Origin: Candidatus Rokuibacteriota bacterium
Lineage (GTDB): Bacteria > Methylomirabilota > Methylomirabilia > Rokubacteriales > CSP1-6
Reading direction: 5' to 3'
NCBI GenBank assembly: GCA_003220535.1
Contig: QHSU01000071.1
Coordinates: 1 to 64,000, forward strand
DNA: 64,000 bases
The notes under the pieces are model-generated. The model had not been told where the DNA came from, searched no databases, and saw only the letters and a list, made by a program, of their open reading frames with translations. Made by a program: the position numbers and the translations under genes. Below are positions 11,332 through 19,607 of this stretch, one piece after another. Position 1 is the stretch's first letter; each line of letters opens with the position of its first letter.

Positions 11332-12891
11332 CTACTTCGCCACTTCGACGGCGCGCGTCTCGCGGATGACGACCACTTTGATGTGGCCGGGATACTGCAT
11401 CTCGGCTTCGATGCGCTTACTGATGTCCTTCGCGAGCTGGTGCGCGTCGAGGTCGGAGACGATGTCGGCTTTCGTGATGACCCGCAGCTCGCGGCCGGCC
11501 TGGATCGCGTAGCACATCTCGACGCCTTTGTAGGAGAGCGCGATCTCCTCGAGCTTCGCCAGGCGCTTGATGTACGACTCGAGCACGTCGCGCCGCGCGC
11601 CGGGGCGCGCCGCCGAGATGCCGTCGGCGGCCTCGACCAGCACCGCTTCGATCGTCTCGGGCTCGACGTTCTCGTGGCCGCAGAGCGCCGCGTTGATGAC
11701 CTTGGCCGACTCGTTGTACTTCGTCAGCACCTGCAGCGAGAGCTCGGGATGGCTGCCCTCCTGCTCGTGCGTGAGCGCCTTGCCGATGTCGTGCAGGAGC
11801 CCCATCCGCTTGGCGAGCTTGACGTCGGCCTTCACCTCGGCGGCCATCATGCCCGCGAGCCACGCGACTTCCTTGGAGTGCTGGAGGCAGTTCTGCCCGT
11901 AGGAGGTCCTGAACTTCATCCGCCCGACGAGCTTCACGAGCTCGGCATGCAGCCCGTGGACACCGACCTCGAAGCACGCCTTCTCGCCTTCCTCCTTCAG
12001 GTGCTGGTCCATCTCCTTCTTGACCTTCTCGACGACCTCCTCGATGCGGGCCGGATGGATGCGCCCGTCGGCGATCAGCACCTGCAGCGCGCGCCGCGCG
12101 ATCTCGCGGCGGTAGGGATCGTACGCCGAGATCAGGACGGCTTCGGGCGTGTCGTCGACGATCAAATCGACGCCGGTGTGCTGCTCCAGCGCCCGGATGT
12201 TACGTCCCTCGCGGCCGATGATGCGGCCCTTCATGTCGTCGGAGGGGAGGTCGACGACCGAGACGGCCGTCTCGACCGTGTAGTCCGGGGCCAGGCGCTG
12301 GATGGTCGTCGCGAGCACTTCTCGCGCCTTCTCCAGCGCGGTCTCGCGCGCTTCCTCCTCGAGCCGCATCCCGACCAGCTGCGCCTCGCGGCGCGACTCG
12401 GTCTCCATCTGCGCCAGGAGCTGGCGCTTGGCCTCTTCCGCGGTGAGGCTGGCGATCGATTCGAGCTTGCGGCGCTGCTCGTCGAGCGCGATCGCGAGCC
12501 GCCCTTCCTTCTCGCCGATCGTCTTCTCGCGGGCCGCGAGGTCGCGGTCCTTCGCGCCGGACTCGGTGAGTCGCCGGTCGAGCTGGTCGAGCTTGCGCGC
12601 GAGCTCTTCTTCCTTCGAGAGGACGCGCTGCTCCATCTGCTGGATGCTGATCTCACGCGTGCGCGACTCCGCTTCGAACGCGGTGCGCGCCTTCAGCGCG
12701 GTCTCCTGCGACTCGAGGTCGGCGGTCTTCCGGCGGTTGGCGGCGTCGCGCTCGGCGTCCTGAATGATGCGCTCGGCTCGATTCGACGCGTCCCCGACCT
12801 TACGGTCGCTGATCCACTTGTGGAGGATGAACCCGAGCACGAGGGCCAGCACCGCGATCAGCGAGTCGAGAATGAGCCAAATGCCTTGCAT
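11332..12891 (-). CDS. rny: Ribonuclease Y
   Basis: The 519-residue protein has the full RNase Y order: an N-terminal membrane helix (LILDSLIAVLALVLGFIL), a long charged coiled coil (about residues 35-190), a KH domain (IIGREGRNIRALE) and an HD domain with the LLHDIGKA metal site and SHPE. It starts mRNA decay at the inner membrane. I use ATG 12891 rather than a codon 12 residues upstream because the membrane helix follows it directly. Its start lies about 40 bases after the 6S RNA gene on the same strand. Confidence 0.96.
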   Translation of the reverse strand: MQGIWLILDSLIAVLALVLGFILHKWISDRKVGDASNRAERIIQDAERDAANRRKTADLESQETALKARTAFEAESRTREISIQQMEQRVLSKEEELARKLDQLDRRLTESGAKDRDLAAREKTIGEKEGRLAIALDEQRRKLESIASLTAEEAKRQLLAQMETESRREAQLVGMRLEEEARETALEKAREVLATTIQRLAPDYTVETAVSVVDLPSDDMKGRIIGREGRNIRALEQHTGVDLIVDDTPEAVLISAYDPYRREIARRALQVLIADGRIHPARIEEVVEKVKKEMDQHLKEEGEKACFEVGVHGLHAELVKLVGRMKFRTSYGQNCLQHSKEVAWLAGMMAAEVKADVKLAKRMGLLHDIGKALTHEQEGSHPELSLQVLTKYNESAKVINAALCGHENVEPETIEAVLVEAADGISAARPGARRDVLESYIKRLAKLEEIALSYKGVEMCYAIQAGRELRVITKADIVSDLDAHQLAKDISKRIEAEMQYPGHIKVVVIRETRAVEVAK

Positions 12892-12930
12892 TGCCGCAGT
12901 ATAGGGGGCACCGAGCGAGGGAGTCAAATC

Positions 12931-13107
12931 CCCGCCTCTGCCGTGTGCCGACGGTGTTTCGAACCTGGTATTACCAGGTGGGCGCCGTTAATTGGAGGGC
13001 TTCAGGCTTCCCCTTCGAGAGGGGCTTGCACACCGCCCTCGTCCACAGCTCCCGTTTTGTAAACGAGGTTGAAACTTCCCCCCGGCATCACCAACAGCGC
13101 AGGGACA
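12931..13107 (-). ncRNA. ssrS: 6S RNA
   Basis: Read on the minus strand, the segment aligns by eye with the 6S RNA pattern. A closing stem joins CCCTGCGC (from 13107) to GCAGAGG. Then come GGTGTGCAAGCCCC and GGGGAAGCCTGAAG, matching the GGTGAGCATGCTC / GAGAAGCCTTAA region of the E. coli RNA. The CACCTGGTAATACCAGGT hairpin and the CGGCACACGGCAGAGG end follow. 6S RNA binds sigma70-RNA polymerase and mimics an open promoter. Location agrees: zapA, ssrS and rny neighbours are known in several proteobacterial-type genomes. Exact ends are uncertain by several bases. Confidence 0.82.
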
Positions 13108-13205
13108 AATCTTGGTACCTTACGGCGCGACCGTGCGTCAAGAAGATTGTTGCTCGCGCGGTTGGCGCGGACGAGCTGTGCGCGGACCCGAGGAGACCAC
13201 CGACC

Positions 13206-13979
13206 ATGGAAGAGCGCCCGAGCGTCAGAAGCGAGTCGTCCGGCCCCGTGACTACGATCATCCTCGACCGGCCCGATCGCCGCAACGCGATCGACCGCCC
13301 CACCGGCAGGGCGCTGGCCGCCGCGTTTCGCGCGTTCGACGGCGACCACGGCGCGCGGGTCGCGGTGCTGTGGGGCGCGAACGGCACCTTCTGCGCCGGC
13401 GCCGATCTGAAGGCGGTCGCGGTGGGACCGACGAAGCGCCGGCTCCTCTACGGCGACGGGCCGATGGGGCCCACGCGCCTGCGCCTGTCGAAGCCCGTGA
13501 TCGCGGCGGTCTCGGGTTATGCCGTCGCCGGTGGCTTCGAGCTCGCCCTCTGGTGCGACCTCCGCGTGCTCGAGGAAGACGCGGTGATGGGCGTCTTCAA
13601 CCGGCGCTGGGGCATCCCCCTCATCGACGGCGGCACCGTGCGCCTGCCGACGCTCGTCGGGCTCGGGCGCGCGCTCGATCTCATCCTGACCGGCCGACCG
13701 GTGGACGCGCGCGAAGCCGAGCGGATCGGCCTCGCGAGCCGCGTCGTGCCGCGCGGCCGAGCCCGACACGAGGCCGAAGCCCTCGCCGCCACGATCGCCG
13801 CCTTCCCACCCAACGCCGTCGGCTGTGACCGGCGATCGGCCTACGAGTCGCTGGGCGCGAAACTCCCGGCCGCGCTCCGACGCGAGCACGCGCTCGGCGT
13901 GGCATCGTTCAACACCGGCGAAGCCGTCGCCGGCGCCCAACGCTTCGCCTCCGGCGCCGGCCGCCACGGCAAGTTCTGA
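13206..13979 (+). CDS. Enoyl-CoA hydratase/isomerase family protein
   Basis: The 257-residue crotonase has the usual order: TTIILDRPDRRNAID near the N terminus, the oxyanion-hole segment NGTFCAGADLKAV, then SGYAVAGGFELALWCDLRV. It probably acts on an acyl-CoA thioester; substrate is unknown. The ATG at 13206 follows AGGAG at 13190-13194. It is the only plus-strand gene inside the minus-strand core block, lies between the 6S gene and zapA, and is followed at once by a large palindrome. It therefore looks like a later insertion. Confidence 0.87.
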   Translation: MEERPSVRSESSGPVTTIILDRPDRRNAIDRPTGRALAAAFRAFDGDHGARVAVLWGANGTFCAGADLKAVAVGPTKRRLLYGDGPMGPTRLRLSKPVIAAVSGYAVAGGFELALWCDLRVLEEDAVMGVFNRRWGIPLIDGGTVRLPTLVGLGRALDLILTGRPVDAREAERIGLASRVVPRGRARHEAEALAATIAAFPPNAVGCDRRSAYESLGAKLPAALRREHALGVASFNTGEAVAGAQRFASGAGRHGKF

Positions 13980-14054
13980 GCTCGAATCGCGTGCGGCCCA
14001 GCGCACAGCCAGCTGGCGAGCTGCAACAGCGCGGTCGTCGAAACCGCGAACGGC

Positions 14055-14238
14055 GCTAGCCGGCGGCGGGCGGGGGCCGGGCCGGCGCGGGAGGGGCCGA
14101 CCGGACCCGTTCCCTCAACGCGGCAGCGGGCGCCGCGCGCCCGGATGGAGCCCAGCCGCCGCGGAGCAGCGCACGCGTGCAGCGTGGTCCGGTCGGCCCC
14201 TCCCGCGCCGGCCCGGCCCCCGCCCGCCGCCGGCTAGC
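14055..14238 (+). repeat. Long palindrome with conserved 85-base loop, copy A
   Basis: Two 53-base arms (14055-14107 and 14186-14238) are perfect reverse complements, both bounded by GCTAGC. The left arm is G-rich, with five runs of three or more G. The segment from ACCCGTTCCCTCA (14105) to GTGGTC (14189) matches copy B at 40129-40214 almost without gaps, including GATGGAGCCCAGCCG. The arms of the two copies are unrelated in sequence. The right arm contains the stop codon of zapA, so this copy may also terminate transcription of the two converging genes. I do not recognise a named element. Confidence 0.85.
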
Positions 14239-14548
14239 GATCCGCGCCAGGCTCGCGCGGCGCAACTTTTTCGAGAATAGCCACGAGAGCGCCGAGGCGA
14301 GCGCCGACGTCGCCTTCGTCGCGCGTCTTGTCCTCGCGCGCCCGGAACAGCTCGTCGGTGATGTCGAGCGCCGCCAGCGCCAGCGCCGTCTGCGCGTCCT
14401 TCACGCCCGATTGCTTGAGCGCCGTCACCCGCTGCTCGAGGTACTTCGCGAGCGTGCGCAGATAGTTGGGCGACGCCTCGGACCGGATCGTGAGCGTCTG
14501 CCCGAGCAGGTTCAGCTCGATCCGCTGGGGCTCGCGCGGCTCGCTCAT
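14234..14548 (-). CDS. zapA: Cell division protein ZapA
   Basis: The 104-residue protein has the ZapA layout: an N-terminal beta part (RIELNLLGQTLTIRSEASP), then helices beginning YLRTLAKYLEQRVTALKQ and a C-terminal coiled coil. It bundles FtsZ filaments at the Z ring. It starts in an ATGA overlap with the coiled-coil gene before it, and its last codon and stop lie inside the right arm of palindrome A. Confidence 0.9.
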   Translation of the reverse strand: MSEPREPQRIELNLLGQTLTIRSEASPNYLRTLAKYLEQRVTALKQSGVKDAQTALALAALDITDELFRAREDKTRDEGDVGARLGALVAILEKVAPREPGADR

Positions 14549-14751
14549 TCTTGTGGCCTGTCGAGGTCGAGCTTGCCGATGTCTTTCAAGATCGTGTCCA
14601 CCTGATTCAGCACCTGGCGGCGCTCCTCGGTGAGCCGCCTCACCTCGCGCTTGAGCTGCGCGTTCTCCTCGCGCAGCCGCCCGATCGCTTCGGCGGCGCG
14701 CCTCACCGCTTGTTCGAGTTCGGTCAATCGCTCGACGACGCCATCGCCCAT
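14545..14751 (-). CDS. Small ZapB-like coiled-coil protein
   Basis: The 68 residues are almost one continuous heptad-patterned helix (VERLTELEQAVRRAAEAIGR, then EENAQLKREVRRLTEER), ending in LKDIGKLDL. Small coiled-coil proteins of this type often lie between pheT and zapA and are annotated as ZapB or cell division protein. The start shares one base with the pheT stop, and the stop overlaps zapA. A role at the Z ring is inferred from its partner gene, not shown by sequence. Confidence 0.75.
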   Translation of the reverse strand: MGDGVVERLTELEQAVRRAAEAIGRLREENAQLKREVRRLTEERRQVLNQVDTILKDIGKLDLDRPQE

Positions 14752-17159
14752 CAGCCGCTCCGCAGGGTGATGTGGAAGGTTTCGGTGATCCGCCGCACGA
14801 CACGCTCCTGGATCGCGTTCACCTCGTCGTCGGTGAGGGTCCGGTCCTCGGCCTGGAAGAGGAGCCGCCACGCGAGACTGGACCGGCCGTCGGGGAACCG
14901 GAACACGTCGAAGAGCACGAGCCGGCGCAGGAGCGGTCCGGCCGCCTCCCGAAGCGCCGATTCGATCCGGGCCGCGGTCAGCATCTGGTCGCCGACGACG
15001 ACGAAGGCCAGGTCGCGCTCGACCGCCGGGAAGCGCGGGAGCGCCTGGTAGCGCGTCGGCGCGGGGACCACCGCCGCGGCGGCGTCGAGCGACACGGCGG
15101 CGGCGAAGACGGGCGTCGGGATGCCGAGGCTCTCGCGCAACGTCGCCGCGACCTCGCCGAACTCCGCGAGGACCGCGCCGCTCTCGGTCACGAGGGTGCC
15201 GTGGCAGTCGGGCTCGAATCCGCCGAGCGCGCCGCTCTCGCCGGTGCTCGCGCGCACGCCGAGTGCCTCGAGCACGTGCTCGGCGAGCCCCTTGGCGTCG
15301 TACACGTCGGCTCGCTCCTGCCCCCCGGACCAGCCCGGCTCGCCTCGGGCGCCGGTGAGCGCGATGGTGACCCAGCGCGGCTCGATCGTTCCGGTGTCGC
15401 CACCACCGCCCCGCCCATAGGTCTTGCCGACCTCGAACACTCGGACGTCCGGCTGCTGGCGGCGCACGTTGATCGCCACCGCGCCGAGGACCCCTTCGAG
15501 CGGATGCGAGCGCAGCCACGACGCGTCCTGGCTCAGCGGGTTCAGCAGCTCGACGGGCGCCCCATCGGACGGTCGGCGGAAGAGCGCGGCCCGTGCGGGA
15601 TCGCTGAAGCTGTATGCGATCACCTCCGCGAGCCCCGCCCCCACGAGCGCCCGACGGACCGTCTGGCTCTGACGCAGGTTCGGAGGGTACGTGACGAGGG
15701 CGATCGCGCCGCCTGGCAACGTGGACGGGATCCGGTCGTAACCCCAGACGCGGATGATCTCCTCGACGAGATCGTCTTCCATCGAGACGTCGCGTCGGAA
15801 GCTCGGCACCACGACCTCGAGGTCGGCGCCGCGGGTCTTCACCGGCAGGCCGAGACCCGTGAGGATCTTCCTGGCTTGCGCCGTCGACGGCGCCACGCCG
15901 AGGACGCGCTTCACCCGCGCCATTCGGAGGCGTATCCGCTGGGGCTTCCGCTTCCGCGGATAGGCGTCGACGACGCCGCGCGCGATCGTACCGCCGGCCA
16001 GCTCGGCGATGAGCCCCGCCGCGCGCGCCGACGCCGTCACGAGCGCCTCGACGTCAGCGCCGCGCTCGAACCGGTACGCGGCATCGGTCCGCAGGCCGAG
16101 CGCGCGCGACGTCCGCCGGATCGAGGCGGGCGCGAACCAGGCGCTCTCCAGAAGCACGCGGCTCGTCCCGGCGGTCACTTCGGTGTTGGCGCCGCCCATC
16201 ACGCCGGCGAGCCCGATGGCCTGTCGCGGATCGGCGATCAGCAGCATCGAGCCGTCGAGCGGCCGCTCCTGTCCGTCGAGCGTCGTGAACCGCTCGCCGG
16301 CCCGGGCGCGCCGCACGACGATCGTCCCGTCGGCCACGCGGTCGTAGTCGTAGGCGTGCAACGGCTGGCCGAGCTCCCAGAGGACGTAGTTGGTGGCGTC
16401 GACGACGTTGCTGATCGGGCGAAGCCCGACCGCGCGCAGCCGTGCTCTGAGCCACCCGGGCGAGGGGCCGACAGTGACGCCGCTGACGACGCGCGCCGTG
16501 AACCGGTGGCAGAGGTCGGGCGCCTCGATGCGCACGCGCGCCAGGCTTCGCGCGGCGTCTCCCGACTCTTTCAGCGCGACCGCGGGCGGGCGGAAGCGGG
16601 CGCCGGTAAGCGCCGAAAGCTCGCGCGCGATGCCCATGACGGAGAGGCAGTCGGGCCGGTTCGGGGTGATCTCGACCTCGAGCACGTGGTCGTCGAGGCC
16701 GAGCGCCGCGATCAGATCGGTGCCGGGCCGGGCACCGTCCAGCAGCAGAATTCCCGCGTCGTGCTCCTCCCCGATCCCGAGCTCCTGCTCGGAGCAGAGC
16801 ATCCCCTGCGATTCGACCCCGTGGATCTTCGCGGTGCCGATCCGCCGGCCGCCGGGCAGGACGGCGCCGGGCGGCGCGAAGGCGGCGCGGGCGCCGACCT
16901 TCGTGTTCGGCGCGCCGCACACGACGGCGTAGCGATCGCGCCCGGTGCTCACGCGGCACACGAGGAGCCGATGGCCGTGGCTCTCGCCGAGCTCACGCTC
17001 GATGGCCTCGATCTCCCCGACGACCACGCCCTTCCAATCGGGGGCGAGCGGCGTGACGGACGCGACCTCGATGCCCGCGTTGATGAGGCGGTCGGCCGCC
17101 TGCGCGGCCGTCAGCCGAAGGTCGACGAACTCCCTGACCCACCCGTAGAGAATCTTCAC
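14751..17159 (-). CDS. pheT: Phenylalanine-tRNA ligase beta subunit
   Basis: The 802-residue subunit contains an N-terminal tRNA-binding domain (VVVGEIEAIE), the B3/B4 editing region (ETDAAYRFERG-like segment with TSRVLLESAWF upstream), B5 with the DLVEEIIRVWGYDRIP motif, and a C-terminal anticodon-binding FDX-ACB domain (YQALPRFPAVERDLAFVV). It pairs with PheS to charge tRNA-Phe. The GTG at 17159 is chosen since it overlaps the pheS stop as GTGA and gives the usual MKILYGWVREFVDL start. Confidence 0.96.
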   Translation of the reverse strand: MKILYGWVREFVDLRLTAAQAADRLINAGIEVASVTPLAPDWKGVVVGEIEAIERELGESHGHRLLVCRVSTGRDRYAVVCGAPNTKVGARAAFAPPGAVLPGGRRIGTAKIHGVESQGMLCSEQELGIGEEHDAGILLLDGARPGTDLIAALGLDDHVLEVEITPNRPDCLSVMGIARELSALTGARFRPPAVALKESGDAARSLARVRIEAPDLCHRFTARVVSGVTVGPSPGWLRARLRAVGLRPISNVVDATNYVLWELGQPLHAYDYDRVADGTIVVRRARAGERFTTLDGQERPLDGSMLLIADPRQAIGLAGVMGGANTEVTAGTSRVLLESAWFAPASIRRTSRALGLRTDAAYRFERGADVEALVTASARAAGLIAELAGGTIARGVVDAYPRKRKPQRIRLRMARVKRVLGVAPSTAQARKILTGLGLPVKTRGADLEVVVPSFRRDVSMEDDLVEEIIRVWGYDRIPSTLPGGAIALVTYPPNLRQSQTVRRALVGAGLAEVIAYSFSDPARAALFRRPSDGAPVELLNPLSQDASWLRSHPLEGVLGAVAINVRRQQPDVRVFEVGKTYGRGGGGDTGTIEPRWVTIALTGARGEPGWSGGQERADVYDAKGLAEHVLEALGVRASTGESGALGGFEPDCHGTLVTESGAVLAEFGEVAATLRESLGIPTPVFAAAVSLDAAAAVVPAPTRYQALPRFPAVERDLAFVVVGDQMLTAARIESALREAAGPLLRRLVLFDVFRFPDGRSSLAWRLLFQAEDRTLTDDEVNAIQERVVRRITETFHITLRSG

Positions 17160-18181
17160 GCGAACTGTCTCAGGAAGCGCAGGTCGTTCTCGAAGAACAG
17201 GCGGAGGTCGTCGATGCCGTACTTCAGCATCGCGATGCGGTCGATGCCCATCCCGAACGCCCAGCCGGTGACCTCCTCGGGGTCGTAGCCGACGTTGCGC
17301 AACACCTGGGGATGCACCATGCCCGAGCCCAGGATCTCGAGCCAGCCGCCCTGCTTGCAGAGCCGGCAGCCGTCCCCGAGACAGACGAAGCACAGCACGT
17401 CCACCTCGGCGGAGGGCTCGGTGAACGGGAAGAAGGACGGCCGGAAGCGGATGCGGGATCGCGGCCCGAACATCTCGCGCGCGAACAGCTCGAGCGTGCC
17501 CTTGAGATCCGCCATGGTGATGCCGCGGTCCACCGCGAGCCCTTCGACCTGGTGGAACATCGGCGAGTGCGACATGTCGGCGACGTCCCGGCGATAGACC
17601 CGGCCGGGCACGATGATGCGGACAGGTGGCTTCTGCGCCAGCATCGTCCGGATCTGCACCGGCGAGGTGTGGGTGCGCAGGAGCGTGCTCTCCGACAGGT
17701 AGAGCGTGTCCTGCATGTCCCGCGCGGGATGGTCGCGCGGGATGTTGAGCGCCTCGAAGTTGTGGTAGTCGGTCTCGATCTCGGGCCCCTCGGCGACCGA
17801 GAAGCCGAGCCCGGCGAAGATCGCGACGATCTCGTCGTGGACGCGCGTCAGCGGATGCAGCGACCCCCTCGGCGGGCGGCGGCCCGGCAGCGTGAGGTCG
17901 AGCCGCCGACGGCTCCGCTCGGCCTGTCGCTCCGTCTCGTGGGTCGCGGCGAGCCGCGCGTCCAGCAGGCCTTCGAGCTCGCGCTTGGCCTCGTTCGCAG
18001 CCGAGCCGACGAGCGGGCGCTCATCCGGCGGCAGCGTGCCGAGCGATCGCAGGAGTTGCGTCAGGGCGCCCTGGCGGCCGAGCACGCCGACGCGGACCGC
18101 TTCGAGCTCGGCGGACGACTGCGCCGCGGCGACCGCCTCTCGCGCTTGCTGGACGATGGCGTCGACGCGCGGGTGCCCCAC
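17156..18181 (-). CDS. pheS: Phenylalanine-tRNA ligase alpha subunit
   Basis: The 341-residue class II synthetase subunit has an N-terminal coiled coil and the class II motifs: FEALNIPRDHPARD, THTSPVQIRTM, and the C-terminal GWAFGMGIDRIAMLKYGIDDLR. It supplies the catalytic site for phenylalanyl-tRNA formation. It begins 3 bases after rplT's stop and overlaps pheT by 4, preserving the rplT-pheS-pheT order seen in many bacteria. Confidence 0.97.
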   Translation of the reverse strand: MGHPRVDAIVQQAREAVAAAQSSAELEAVRVGVLGRQGALTQLLRSLGTLPPDERPLVGSAANEAKRELEGLLDARLAATHETERQAERSRRRLDLTLPGRRPPRGSLHPLTRVHDEIVAIFAGLGFSVAEGPEIETDYHNFEALNIPRDHPARDMQDTLYLSESTLLRTHTSPVQIRTMLAQKPPVRIIVPGRVYRRDVADMSHSPMFHQVEGLAVDRGITMADLKGTLELFAREMFGPRSRIRFRPSFFPFTEPSAEVDVLCFVCLGDGCRLCKQGGWLEILGSGMVHPQVLRNVGYDPEEVTGWAFGMGIDRIAMLKYGIDDLRLFFENDLRFLRQFA

Positions 18182-18184
18182 GAA

Positions 18185-18541
18185 CTACCGGCTCTGGGCT
18201 CTAGCGGTCTCGGTGAGCTTCGCGAACGCGGACGGATCGGTCACCGCCAGCTCCGCCAGCACCTTGCGATCGAGGTTGATCCCCGCCTTCTTGAGCGCGG
18301 ACATGAATTTCGAGTACGAGAGCCCTACCTGGCGGCACGCCGCGTTGATCCGCACGATCCAGAGGCTCCGCGCCTCGCGCTTCTTCTGCTTGCGGCCGCG
18401 GTACGCGAACGCCCCAGCCCGCAGGACGGTCTCGGCGGCGGTCTTGTAGAGCTTCCGGCGCCCACCGAAATACCCCTTCGCCTTCTTGAGGATCTTCTTG
18501 CGCCGTCGGCGTGTCTTCGGTCCACCCTTTGCCCGTGGCAT
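18185..18541 (-). CDS. rplT: 50S ribosomal protein L20
   Basis: The 118-residue protein matches L20 throughout: basic N-terminal extension ([27 protein letters not shown]), then [19 protein letters not shown] and the C-terminal domain with [14 protein letters not shown]. It nucleates 50S assembly and in many bacteria represses its own rpmI-rplT unit by binding the mRNA. The gap to rpmI is 18 bases with a GGGAGGAG site. Confidence 0.97.
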   Translation of the reverse strand: MPRAKGGPKTRRRRKKILKKAKGYFGGRRKLYKTAAETVLRAGAFAYRGRKQKKREARSLWIVRINAACRQVGLSYSKFMSALKKAGINLDRKVLAELAVTDPSAFAKLTETARAQSR

Positions 18542-18559
18542 TCTCCGACTCCTCCCGGA

Positions 18560-18757
18560 TCACAGATAGGGCACGAGCACCCGCAGCCGGGGCTCGTCCG
18601 CTTTGTCGACCAGTTTCGCCGCACGGAGTCTCCGGCGACGCTTGGGATCCTTCTTCTGGAGCTTGTGCTGCTTCCAGCCGCCGGCCCGCATGAGCTTGCC
18701 CGAGCCGGTCCGCTTGAGCCGCTTCCTCGCCCCCCGCTTGGTCTTCATCTTCGGCAT
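18560..18757 (-). CDS. rpmI: 50S ribosomal protein L35
   Basis: The 65-residue basic protein has the L35 signature MPKMKTKRGARKRLKRTGSG and a Lys/Arg-rich middle (HKLQKKDPKRRRRLR). It starts at ATG 18757 behind GGGAG. It sits between infC and rplT as in most bacteria; the 77-base gap from infC is the place where L20-binding leader structures occur elsewhere, though I cannot show one here. Confidence 0.96.
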   Translation of the reverse strand: MPKMKTKRGARKRLKRTGSGKLMRAGGWKQHKLQKKDPKRRRRLRAAKLVDKADEPRLRVLVPYL

Positions 18758-18834
18758 CCGAATCTCCCTTCCACAGACTCGCCTCGGGCTCGACGCCCTG
18801 CGGTTCGCCCTACCTTCAAAGCCTCGCCGACGGC

Positions 18835-19356
18835 CTAATTGTGGACCTTGGGGCTCAGGATGATGTGCAGCATCCGGCCCTCGAGCCGCGGATTGTTCTC
18901 GGTGTTGGCGATGTCCTGCGTCGCCTCGACCATCTTGTTGAGCATCTTCCACCCGAGCTCCGTGTGAGCCATCTCGCGTCCCTTGAAGCGCACGGTGACC
19001 TTGGCCTTGTGGCCCTCCTCCAGGAAGCGCCGCACGTGCTTGAGCTTGAAGTCGAAGTCGTGCTTCTCCGTCTTGGGCCCCATCTTGACTTCCTTGACCT
19101 GGATGGTCGTCTGCTTCTTGCGCGCTTCCTTCAGCCGCCGCGCCTGCGTGTACTTGTACTTGCCGAAGTCCATGATACGGCACACCGGCGGCTGGGCGTC
19201 GGGCGCGACCTCGACCAGATCGAACTCTTGCTGGCGGGCGGTGTCGAGGGCCTGGGCGATCGGCATGATGCCGAGCTGTTCGCCGTTGGCGCTGACGACG
19301 CGCACTTCACGGACCCGGATGCCTTCGTTGATACGGATGTCCTTGGCTTGACTGAT
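18835..19356 (-). CDS. infC: Translation initiation factor IF-3, ATC start
   Basis: The protein (173 residues) has both IF-3 domains: RINEGIRVREVRVV... PPVCRIMDFGKYKY, then IQVKEVKMG... FKGREMAHTELG and a C-terminal MLHIILSPK. Conserved residues extend upstream of the first ordinary start (GTG 19305), back to an in-frame TAA only five codons before 19356. Between that TAA and the conserved RINEG there is no ATG, GTG or TTG. ATC at 19356, 8 bases after GAGGAG, is the best start. AUU/AUC starts on infC let IF-3 discriminate against its own mRNA, so autoregulation is likely. Confidence 0.95.
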   Translation of the reverse strand: MSQAKDIRINEGIRVREVRVVSANGEQLGIMPIAQALDTARQQEFDLVEVAPDAQPPVCRIMDFGKYKYTQARRLKEARKKQTTIQVKEVKMGPKTEKHDFDFKLKHVRRFLEEGHKAKVTVRFKGREMAHTELGWKMLNKMVEATQDIANTENNPRLEGRMLHIILSPKVHN

Positions 19357-19395
19357 AGGCGTGGCTCCTCGTTAGCCGCGTGGCGCGGCGTGGTA

Positions 19396-19577
19396 GTGCG
19401 CGCCGCAGGCCGTCGTGGGGCGGGGGCCCCGCCGGCCGAGGCGCGACTCTAGACGGTCGTGCGCGCCGCAGGCCGTCGTGGGGCGGGGGCCCCGCCGGCC
19501 GAGGCGCGACTCTAGACGGTCGTGCGCGCCGCAGGCCGTCGTGGGGCGGGGGCCCCGCCGGCCGAGGCGCGACTCTA
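19396..19577 (+). repeat. 63-base tandem repeat, three copies
   Basis: Three nearly identical units start at 19396, 19459 and 19522; each holds GTGCGCGCCGCAGGCCGTCG followed by GGCGGGGGCCCCGCC, which is close to self-complementary, then GAGGCGCGACTCTA. The array fills the space between thrS and the infC ribosome-binding site, so it would lie in the thrS-infC mRNA. Each unit is a multiple of three and stays open in several frames, but no start or homology supports a protein. It probably forms repeated hairpins in RNA. Confidence 0.85.
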
Positions 19578-19607
19578 AACCGACGATAGGTTCGGCCGGC
19601 TGGCCGA

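Noticed and set aside
10426..13062. 878-codon plus-strand frame across rny and the phosphoesterase gene
   Set aside because: Opposite real conserved genes; rich in Arg/Asp/Leu patterns produced by high GC, with no domain.
12931..13107. 6S RNA read on the plus strand
   Set aside because: The hairpins fold on either strand, but the conserved GGTGTGCAAGCC and GAAGCCTGAAG words and the zapA-ssrS-rny direction fit only the minus strand.
15000..17000. Plus-strand 838-codon frame opposite pheT
   Set aside because: Antisense to a complete, conserved pheT.
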